NCBI GenBank assembly: GCA_937950065.1 | Contig: CALFEN010000055.1 | Coordinates: forward strand, 1 to 11,600 | Length of the DNA stretch: 11,600 bases | Reading direction: 5' to 3' | Source: an uncultured bacterium | GTDB taxonomy: Bacteria > Patescibacteria > JAEDAM01 > Absconditabacterales > Absconditicoccaceae | In this document: in pieces, positions 1-7,199 of the stretch | Layout of the letters: every line of letters starts with the position of its first letter | Numbering within the stretch: the stretch's first letter is position 1 | Position numbers and translations under genes: made by a program | Notes under the pieces: generated by a model | The model's input: the letters and a program-made list of their open reading frames with translations, nothing else | The model's database searches: none | What the model was told of the DNA's origin: nothing

Positions 1-1
1 A

Positions 2-949
2 AGTGTTAGCGAATTCACTGTTTCTGATATCCTTTTGCCGTCAGAAGATATAAAATGAAAAATTATATGAAGGGAATGAAGAAATATATCTTTTTTTGAA
101 AGGGTAACTTGAGTAGAGCTTATTATTGATGATACACCTATGACTGTCAGGCTTTCCTCTTTTGATCCTGAAAAGAGATTTTTGGCAGTAGAAACTCTCA
201 AAAGACTTATAAAAGACTGAAGAATAAATCCTGTATATGTAGAGAAAACATATGAAGAAGTTAGCGCATGATTTGAAAATTTACTAAAGAAGAAATGAGA
301 GGAAACTTTAGCCTCTCTAAATCTGCCGATAATGAATCCTGATGTGCTTCTTATGATTTGAAAATTTCATTTAAGATATAGTTACGGACAAAATTTACTT
401 ATTCATAGTTTGGAAGTTGCTAAAATATCTGAAATAATAGCTAATGAACTTGGGTTCGATGGAATTACAGCAAAAAAAGCTGGGCTTTTACATGATGTGG
501 GGAAAGTAGTAGACAGTAATTTGAAGGCTCATTCTAAAGTTGGTGCTGAATTTTTGAGGAAATATGGATTTAACGATATAATAGTAAATGCTGCTGAATG
601 ACATCATCATGATGTGCCGTTGAAGCATCCTATAGCATGGATAGTGGCTGCAGCTGATGCAGTGTCCGCATGAAGACCTTGAGCTAGATTAAATACCAAG
701 GATCTTTTTATTGAAAGAATGGAGAATTTGGAAAAGCTTATAGTGGGAGTAGATTGAGTGGAGAAGACATATATTATGCAGGCATGAAGAGAGATTATGG
801 CGTTTGTAAACCCAAATATAGTAAATGATATTGCTCTTGAAAAAACAGCTAAAAATATTTGAAAAACTATAGAAAGTCAACTTGATTATCCGTGAGTTAT
901 TAGAGTGATGGTGATTAGAGAGACTAAGGTGATAGATTACCTTACCTAA
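2..949 (+). CDS. rny: Ribonuclease Y, C-terminal 315 residues (5' end outside window)
   Basis: RNase Y is a membrane-anchored endoribonuclease that starts mRNA decay. The N-terminal membrane helix and coiled coil lie before base 1. What remains is the KH RNA-binding domain, with the loop GREG at bases 68-79 and the stretch ELIIDDTP after it. The HD catalytic domain follows, with RYSYGQN, HS.EVA, LLHDVGK (His-Asp at 491-496), GHHHD and AAADAVSAGRPGAR. The C-terminal tail has GVEKTY, QAGREI, YPGVIRV and VIRETK. These motifs match the known family in order and spacing. TGA must be read as glycine; both glycines of the KH GxxG loop are TGA. The gene ends at TAA, 18 bases before the Lgt-like gene, so the two may be co-transcribed. 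Identification is near certain; only the missing N-terminus is unseen. Confidence 0.96.
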
Positions 950-967
950 TTTATAAATAAAATTAAA

Positions 968-1747
968 ATGTATCCATATATTGAGCTGGGAGGCTTAAAG
1001 ATTTATATGACAGGCATAGGCATTGTCTTGAGCATTATAATGTTTATAGTGCTTATGAGTTTTTATACCAAGAGGTTTGGTCTAAATTTTTGGAAATTTT
1101 TTAACTGGCTTCCAGTTTTTTTGGTATTGCCTTACGTGCTTGGAGGGTATTTTTCTTATATTATACAGTATAAAGATTTTTTACCTATAAATGCTATAGA
1201 TATCATCAGGATTATCACTCCGTACTGATATAATTTTCATTTTATTTGAGTGAGTATAGGATTGATTATTGCTTTGCTTTTATTTTTAAAAACAGTAAGT
1301 ATAAAAGCAGAAAAATATAAGCGGATAGATGTCTTTTTTTATTCATTTATATTATCTGTTGTTGTATTAGGTTTTTTCCTTACCTTATGAGATAATTTTA
1401 TATGAAGAGATACAAAGTCTATGATATGAATATCTGCATTGAAAGCTGATTCAGAACTTTTTAAATCAAACAAGGTACATCCAGTAGGAATTTATTTATC
1501 TTTTGTTTCCATATTTACATTTTGATTTACATTTTTTGCGAATTATGTGTTCAAAAAACAAGGAATTTGAATTATATGATTTGTTGTATTTCTGTTTTTG
1601 ATAAATTTCGTTTTTATTTTTCAGCAGTATCCAAGGCATTTGGTACGATCGTTTGGTGATTTTATATTAGATGTAAAGAATTACTCTACCGTTATTTTTA
1701 TTATTTTTATCTTATTCTACTATTTTAGACTAAATTCAAAAAAATAA
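968..1747 (+). CDS. Lgt-like seven-helix membrane protein (divergent prolipoprotein diacylglyceryl transferase family)
   Basis: This 259-residue protein is about the length of Lgt, the enzyme that moves diacylglycerol from phosphatidylglycerol to the cysteine of prolipoproteins. I count seven hydrophobic segments, as in Lgt. Three landmarks align in order: LGGYFSYI with the family's GGRIGY region, NFHFIGVSIGLI with the catalytic-His region FHGGLIG, and HPVGIYLS with HPSQLYE. The match is degenerate. The arginine of the RLGNFINGE signature falls on a threonine in the segment TLGDNFIGRD, and the glutamate of HPSQLYE is missing. I see family membership; lipoprotein transferase activity is not shown. 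The start is the first ATG after the RNase Y stop, preceded by an A-rich leader. The stop TAA shares its last A with the ATG of the next gene, suggesting translational coupling. At least six glycines are TGA. Confidence 0.62.
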
Positions 1748-3264
1748 TGAAATTGCAATTTGATAGAAATGACAGTTTCTATAAGATCCACAAAATTCTT
1801 GAGAAATTAAAAACAAAAAAGAGTGTGATAATAGAAATTCATCCTCAAAATTCAGTGTTTGATAATATTTGGTTTGGTAAGGAGCTTATAGACACTCTAA
1901 ATGAAAATAATATAGATTATCAGTTTATCTGTAAAGATAATAAAACTAGGAAATATTATAAGCAGCTTGGAACAGAGCCGATCCTTGATAAGGGGAACTC
2001 TTTTTTTAGAGCATACAAAATCTTTTACGATTTTTTTATAAAAGCGGGAAATATTCATAAGGAAATATTGAGGAAAAGAGATTATTTTTCTTATATATTG
2101 ATTTTTTTTGAAATAGGAATTCTTTTTTATGTATTCCGATTTTTTTACCAGCTCATTTCCCCAAATGCAACTATTACTATAAGATGAGATTATACTTTGG
2201 AGGAAATAGTTTATAATTTTCGTTATTTCCCTGCATGACAGGAAGATAAATATCAGGAGTCTAATTTCCTTTCTATCCCTTATCATACAGGAATGTTGAG
2301 TTTTGAGCATACTATTTCTATACCAGTAGATAGTATAAAATACCTTCAAAAACCTTCTAAATGAAAGATAAGAGTTTATAATACTTCAATGTTTGATTAT
2401 TCTCTAGTGGCAAATACTAAATTTGTGACAGAGGACGGATTAGTTTTTACCTGTAATGATCGGATAAGTCTACCACCATGAACCAAAGATAAGCCAACAG
2501 AGGCTGTAGTAGATGCACAGGCTGTGGAAACTGATCTCACAGGAAATCTTATTTGAGTAAAATGAAATATTATTAAGGGAACAAAACTTTATGTAAAAAA
2601 TCTGAAGGAAAGTTTTTATCTGAAAGAACTTTATGCTGTAGCTGAAACAGATTTTGGATGATGAGAATCTATCACTGATTGAACAGTGTCTCAAAAAGAT
2701 ATGGATATATTATCTGATAAGTTGAAAGATTATGTAGTAAAAAATAAGAAAATACTTTTACAAAATAAATTAAAAAAAGACGATAAGATACTTATGCCTT
2801 ACGATGATTTTATGTCGTTAAATATTACCTGAATAGATTTTAACGGCAAGATTTGAGATAAGCTTTCGCTCCTTGACGGTACAGTACATTTTGAAATATG
2901 ATATAGATATATAGTGCGGGAAGATTTTAGGGCTACTATAAATAAATATCTACAGGAAAGGATGTCAGAGAATAGAAAGTTAGTAAATATGGACAAAAAC
3001 AGTTTGGTCTTTTATAATAAATATAGAGTGGGGGAAAATTTTGCAGTTCCTACAAAAGTGGATCTTGTCTGGGGATATGATTTTGAGAAAGATATAAACT
3101 GAATAAAAAATGAAATTCTTTCCAAAATTTCGAATAAAAGTAAGGCAGAAGCGGAAAAGGTTATACTTTCATATCCTGAAGTATGATTTGTAGATATCAA
3201 AATATCCCCTTCATGGTATAATATTTTACCCAATTTAAAATCTAATATTAAACTAAATTATTAG
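1747..3264 (+). CDS. Single-span membrane protein with baseplate-J-like domain (CPR type)
   Basis: The protein has 505 residues. Residues 1-115 are soluble, with alternating beta/alpha segments (SVIIEIHP, WFGKELIDTL). One membrane helix lies at about 116-138 (YILIFFEIGILFYVF). The rest is a large beta-rich outer part. Residues about 200-320 contain GKIRVYN, then LVANTKFV..DGLVF, SLPPG, a GNLIGVKGNIIKGT segment, and LYAVAETDFGGG. This follows the pattern (TGTVTIYN..., LVATTRF..DGKLF..., VTVPG) of CPR membrane proteins that are often annotated baseplate J/gp47-like. The name reflects a domain match and does not imply a phage tail. The start overlaps the Lgt-like stop by one base. About 13 TGA codons are read as glycine, including a TGA-TGA pair. 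Its function is unknown; an envelope or cell-surface assembly role is an inference. Confidence 0.6.
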
Positions 3265-3495
3265 ATCCAGATTTTCTTAACTTATAAAAGTTTATACTAC
3301 AGATAATAGATGGATAATAAAAAGTAAGGTTTAAACTATATTTATGAGTGTTTTTTGAATAATAAATAAAAGAAGATTTTTTAATAAGAATAATAATTTA
3401 TACAAAAAATAATGTTGAAGATTTACAAAAAAGATTTGTAACTTTTATTATATTAGTAATATATGCGAAATTTTTTTGAAAGATTTTTCTATTGA

Positions 3496-3557
3496 TTTAT
3501 CCCCCACATCTTGTATATATTACATATATGTAATATATACAAAATGTGGGGGATAAA
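3496..3557. repeat. 62-base near-perfect palindrome
   Basis: The two 31-base arms meet without a loop between 3526 and 3527. Only one pair fails (C3510 opposite A3543). The outer part is a GC block (TATCCCCCACAT against ATGTGGGGGATA); the inner 32 bases (3511-3542) are a perfect A/T-rich palindrome. Each arm carries a run of five C or G in an otherwise extremely AT-rich stretch. Neither side has the T-run expected after a Rho-independent terminator on that strand. It could be an operator, a cruciform-forming site or a remnant of a mobile element. Confidence 0.9.
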
Positions 3558-3568
3558 AAATAGTTAGA

Positions 3569-3584
3569 ACACTATATATAGTAT
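3569..3584. promoter_or_regulatory. Probable NrdR box upstream of nrdG
   Basis: ACACTATATATAGTAT matches the known NrdR-box consensus (acaCwAtATaTwGtgt) at 15 of 16 positions. NrdR is the ATP/dATP-sensing zinc-finger repressor of bacterial ribonucleotide reductase genes. The site lies 59 bases before the nrdG start, where such boxes are expected. NrdR usually binds paired boxes. The only partial second match is 41 bases upstream, at 3528-3543 inside the palindrome, and it is weak. Confidence 0.62.
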
Positions 3585-3642
3585 TAGCTTATTACTATTT
3601 TTTTATAAAAAATCATTTTACTTACAAAATAAAACAAAAAAA

Positions 3643-4314
3643 ATGATAAAAATGTTCGGTTTGGACTATACATATTATGATCATCCTAATATGTACTCAT
3701 TGGTTTTGTATTCAGGATGATGCAATCTCAAATGTTACGGCTGTCACAATAGACAACTTGCAGGATGGCTTTACAAAACCGCTGATAAAGAATCTAAACA
3801 GGACATTAAAATAACCGATTACACTACACCTTTGTGTGATGAAGATATTAGACTTGCTATCCAAAACGAAATGATTGATATGGTGATTTTATGTGGATGA
3901 GAGTTCCTTATCCATCCTATGGATCAAGTCAAAGAAACTATTCTTGAAATAAAAAAACTTAATCCTAAAGTTTTGGTAAGAGTAGATACCAACGGCACTT
4001 TCCCAGAAAAAGTAAAAGAACTTGCCGAATGGGGAGAAATTGACTGATTTGCTATAGACATAAAATGACCATATTGGAATGATTTGTATTACAGCCAGAT
4101 CAAGGATGTAGTATGAATCCCAGTAGAAACTGCTCATAGATTTTATCCTAAAATGGTTGAAAGTCTAGAATATGCTAGAGTACTGCCTTATACTATATAT
4201 AGGACAGTGGTTTATCCAAATGTTCAAGACGACGCCTACTTTGGGGAAATTAAATCATATGTGTCTTCAAAATTAAAAAAACCTCACTACTTTAGTAATT
4301 TTGTGAATTTATAA
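3643..4314 (+). CDS. nrdG: Anaerobic ribonucleoside-triphosphate reductase activating protein (radical SAM)
   Basis: NrdG uses a 4Fe-4S cluster and S-adenosylmethionine to create the glycyl radical on NrdD. The 223-residue length is typical. The cluster motif CxxxCxxC is at Cys27, Cys31 and Cys34 (GGCNLKCYGCHN). The SAM-binding GGE motif follows in VILCGGEFLIHP, then VLVRVDTNGT and IDGFAIDIKGPY, as expected for this family. Five glycines are TGA, among them the one just before Cys27 and the second glycine of GGE. I took the ATG at 3643; an in-frame ATG at 3652 would remove only three residues. No Shine-Dalgarno is seen. The stop TAA shares a base with the ATG of the DUF1653 gene, and nrdD follows it, so the context agrees with the family call. 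Control by NrdR is likely from the upstream box. Confidence 0.95.
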
Positions 4315-4535
4315 TGCAAAACGTTAGAGTTTGAGAGGTTTATAGACATTACAGATGAACAATCTATAAGATTATTGGAATATGAAAACATAGCGAAACG
4401 TTGGAGGATTTGGTCATATATGAAGCACTTTATGACAATCCAGTTAGTAAAATTTGGTGTAGACCTTTATCAAATTTTACTGAAGAAATCTTGATCCAAA
4501 ACAAAAAAATCAAAAGGTTTGAAATTGTCAAATAA
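4314..4535 (+). CDS. DUF1653 family small protein
   Basis: The 73-residue protein matches DUF1653 along its length: GEVYRHYRGTIYKIIGIGKHSET, VIYEALY, WCRPLSNFTEEI and a closing RFEIV. The family is a small beta-rich domain of unknown function, often stand-alone in bacteria. The start overlaps the nrdG stop by one base (TAATG), so the two are probably translated together. It lies between nrdG and nrdD, which hints at a link to nucleotide supply, but the sequence gives no direct evidence for that. Three glycines are TGA, which standard-code gene finding would read as three early stops. Confidence 0.88.
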
Positions 4536-4546
4536 ACACTTGACAA
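4525..4546. repeat. Inverted repeat overlapping the nrdD promoter -35
   Basis: TTGTCAA at 4525-4531 and TTGACAA at 4540-4546 are exact reverse complements separated by 8 bases. The right arm contains the whole -35 hexamer of the proposed nrdD promoter, and the left arm covers the end of the DUF1653 gene. It could be an operator; the short arms also allow chance. Confidence 0.45.
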
Positions 4547-4567
4547 TGCTTTTATAGAAATTAAAAT
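4540..4567 (+). promoter_or_regulatory. Sigma70-type promoter for nrdD
   Basis: A perfect TTGACA (4540-4545) is followed after 16 bases by TAAAAT (4562-4567), five of six matches to TATAAT. It sits 30 bases before the nrdD ATG, giving a predicted leader of about 24 bases. It would let nrdD be transcribed separately from nrdG. Confidence 0.6.
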
Positions 4568-4597
4568 TATTATTTATTTACTAAAAAGAGTAACAAA

Positions 4598-6589
4598 ATG
4601 TCCCAACAAAATAAGTATTTTGATATTGTAAACGGTTATCTTGCAAAAGACGATAATAGTAGGAATAACGCAAACTTTATATATTCTTTGCCAACCTTGA
4701 ATTCCCTAGTTGCAGGTGCTGTAATTAAAGACTTTTGGTTTGACGAGGTTTATAGAGATTACAAAGGAGTAAAAGCTAGAGATCTTTATGATGAATGATG
4801 GATTTATTTTCACAATATGAGTATATTATGACCTTACTGTGCTGGTTTTAGTGCAAAGGATATAGCAACTCTTGGTCTTAATTCTACAGCTGTAAACAAT
4901 ATTTGTACAAGACCTCCTAGATATTTCAAATCTCTTCTTGATCATTGCTATAACTTCATAGCTGTGGTTTCTCAAGAAATTCATGGAGCTTGTGCTATCA
5001 ATGATCTTACTGCTATCGTAGCTAGTTATTTGTGGCATTATGAGGAAATTAGAGGGAGAGAACTTGATTATCATGATATTATAAATTCATATGAAGCATT
5101 TATATACGCTGTAAATACTCCATTTAGAGCTTGAAATTCTCCGTTTACAAATATCACTATGAATTTTGAATGGGATCCACATCTCAAAGATGAATATGTA
5201 GTAATATGATGAGAGGTTTTGGCAAGAAAATATAAAGATATTCCTCAAAGATACCTTGACATGTCAAATAAAGCATTTATTGATGCTATGAAAATGTGAG
5301 ACGCCAAAGGAAAGCCTTTTACATTTCCTCTTATTACTGTGAATATCTATGATGATTTTGAATGGGACAATGAAATATTCAATTATTTGTTGGAAAACAT
5401 GGACAAGTGGTGAGGTTGTTATTTTGAAAATTATACTACAACATGGGCAAACGACGACAATTGGAGAAAGATAAATAAATTTATAGAGCCAAGAGATCAA
5501 ACCTCACAAAGAAGTTTTTGTTGCAGATTTAGAGTAAATTTTGAAGATATTATCAGAGCTTCATGATGAAGCAGTTTTAGAGCAAATTCATGAGTAGGAT
5601 GAGTCGCAGTATTTAATATAAACTTGAACAGGATAGCGTATCTATCTATGGAAGACGGGAAATGGAACAGAGAGAAATTTTACGCAAAACTTGAATTTAT
5701 GCTGGAGGCTGCACAGACTTTCGCTCAGAGAAGAAGAGAGTTTATAGAAGCACACAAAGCTTTGTATCCTTATTTCTTTTTTTATAATAAGTCTTTGGAT
5801 ACATTCTTTAATGTACTGTCTGTAGCTGGTGGAGAAGAAGCGATTATCAATATTGGCTATGCAGATGGATTAAAATCTGAAAGATGAAGAAAGGTATGAC
5901 ATGAAATAGCCTCATTTATCGTAGACAAGATAAATATGATGATGGAAAGGGATAAGGTTCCGGTTTCATTAGAGTTTGCACCATCAGAGAATGGAGCTCC
6001 TACAATGGCAAAAAAAGATATAAACTTTGTTTTGGACCTCAAAGAAAATCCTGATAAGAAATCTAAATGTTTCCCAGAGGAAAGATATCAATATAATTGA
6101 GATTTATTTGTACAAGGACTTGGTGGTGAAGTGTTTATGACTTCATGATTTCAACCTCCATACAACGAAAAGAATATTTGAGCACAAATCCAGATATCTG
6201 CAGAATTTCAATCATATGCTACATGATGAAGTGTTCAGCATATGTTCCTAGGAGAACATCTTCCTATAGAAATGAAGAAAAAGCTTATAAATACTACATT
6301 CAAAAAGCCTGTAATGTATATGACTCTCACTCCTACTATTACAACTTGTGGAGATTGTAAGCAACAGATGGTAGGGGAACATCTTATCTGTCCTCATTGT
6401 GGAAGTGCTAATGTACAGGTAGCCTCCAGAGTTATATGATATTTTAGACCTATAGCCGGTAAAAATATTAAAAAGACTGAATGTACTTTTGATGGGGAAG
6501 AAAACTACTGGCAAGATAGTCGTAGGGCTGATTGGACTACTAGAAAACAAACTTTTAAAGAAGATATAGATACTATACTTGAAGATTAA
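4598..6589 (+). CDS. nrdD: Anaerobic (class III) ribonucleoside-triphosphate reductase, large subunit
   Basis: NrdD reduces ribonucleotides to deoxyribonucleotides by glycyl-radical chemistry under anoxic conditions. The 663-residue protein has class III features in order: RNNANFIYSLPTLN near the N-terminus, a DEGWIYFHNMSILGPYCAG segment, HGACAINDL, SFCCRFRV, SSFRANSGVGGVAVFNINLNRIAY, a C-terminal zinc site (Cys584, Cys587, Cys598, Cys601) and the radical motif RVIGYFR with Gly614. Gly614 is encoded by TGA (6437-6439), as are about 18 other glycines. The conserved core begins near residue 22, so there is no N-terminal ATP-cone and activity is probably not regulated through that domain. The leader is A-rich with no Shine-Dalgarno. 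The gene has its own promoter and a hairpin terminator, and its activase NrdG lies upstream. A standard-code reading would give fragments only. Confidence 0.96.
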
Positions 6590-6611
6590 ATTTACAATAT
6601 AATTATTATAT

Positions 6612-6644
6612 AAAAAAGCTGCTTTTTACGAGGCAGTTTTTTTT
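6612..6644 (+). terminator. Rho-independent terminator after nrdD
   Basis: An 11-pair stem (6612-6622 with 6633-6643, including one G-T pair) with core CTGC/GCAG closes a 10-base loop and runs into eight Ts. It begins 23 bases after the nrdD stop codon. Confidence 0.8.
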
Positions 6645-6657
6645 GAGTAATAATTAC

Positions 6658-6685
6658 TTGAAAAAATTTTTTTATTATTTATCAT
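6658..6685 (+). promoter_or_regulatory. Possible promoter for the gene at 6720
   Basis: TTGAAA (6658-6663) and TATCAT (6680-6685), each five of six matches to consensus, are 16 bases apart and lie just after the nrdD terminator. The predicted leader is about 28 bases. Confidence 0.42.
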
Positions 6686-6719
6686 TTACTTACTTTTTTA
6701 ACAATTAGATTGTTTTATA

Positions 6720-7178
6720 ATGAAAGAAAATTTAAAAGCTATTAAACTTTGAATGATTGCTTCTATTACATTTTTGATAATTACATGAATTGGTTGATAT
6801 TTTTTACTCAAAGCACGGACAACCACTAATCCTTGAATAGCAGATGATGGATTATGATTGTATACTGCTGCAGGAGGGACGTTGACTGCAGGCAAGTGGA
6901 ATACCCTAGTACAGAGAAGTGCACGGGTAGATATCCCAACTGCTGATACAGATGTATTCGATGTTAACTGTGAGCGGAGAGCAAAAATAGTAGGATGAGT
7001 ATGATCGTGTTCTTATAATCATGTATGGTATCTTAGTATGATAACAGGAAACGGTGCTAATTTAATTGTAGGTCGGAGTGGAGGAACTCGGCTTATAGAT
7101 AAAGCCGCAAAAAATAAAATATATTTAAATGGAACTACATATTGTAATATATCTAGTCTACAAAAAAGATGCTACTAA
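6720..7178 (+). CDS. Small membrane-anchored, probably surface-exposed protein
   Basis: This 152-residue protein has one N-terminal membrane helix at about residues 10-30 (GMIASITFLIITGIGGYFLL), then a polar domain. Just after the helix comes YTAAGGTLTAGKWNTLV. I recognise this TLTA.KWN-type motif from exported, pilin- or fibre-like proteins of related CPR bacteria, but the link is from memory. Four cysteines in the outer part could form two disulfides. There is no sign of lipoprotein or sortase processing. Six to eight glycines are TGA. Arginine codons are unusual: five of eight are CGG, while neighbours use almost only AGA or AGG, and local GC is higher. That suggests a different origin or selection. 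The gene follows the nrdD terminator, probably has its own promoter, and ends 21 bases from the convergent gene on the other strand. Confidence 0.72.
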
Positions 7179-7199
7179 ACAGTATCTATCAAAAAGATT

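Larger units (their letters stand above)
3265..3642. other. Non-coding region upstream of nrdG
   Basis: These 378 bases are very AT-rich and hold no credible coding frame. They contain a 7-base inverted repeat (3423-3429 and 3435-3441), the long palindrome at 3496-3557 and the NrdR-box match at 3569-3584, followed by an A/T-rich leader up to the nrdG ATG. I see no canonical terminator for the gene ending at 3264. A weak promoter could lie inside the palindrome (TTGTAT at 3511, TATATA at 3534, spacing 17). Confidence 0.8.

Noticed and set aside
1897..2349. 150-residue minus-strand ORF within the baseplate-J-like gene
   Set aside because: It is the antisense shadow of a well-supported + strand gene and has low-complexity I/S/Y/K composition without motifs.
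3423..3441. TTACAAA/TTTGTAA hairpin followed by CTTTTATTA as a terminator
   Set aside because: The stem is short and almost only A/T, and it is too weak to separate from chance in this composition.
3496..3557. Palindrome as a Rho-independent terminator for the gene ending at 3264
   Set aside because: It is more than 230 bases after the stop, the flanks lack a T-run on either strand, and it has no loop.
6437..6439. TGA as selenocysteine
   Set aside because: TGA occurs many times per gene and aligns with conserved glycines; the position in RVIGYFR must be glycine for the radical. No selenocysteine insertion hairpin was evident.
6714..6720. TATAAT touching the ATG at 6720 as a -10 box
   Set aside because: It would place transcription start inside the gene; the pair at 6658 and 6680 has better geometry.
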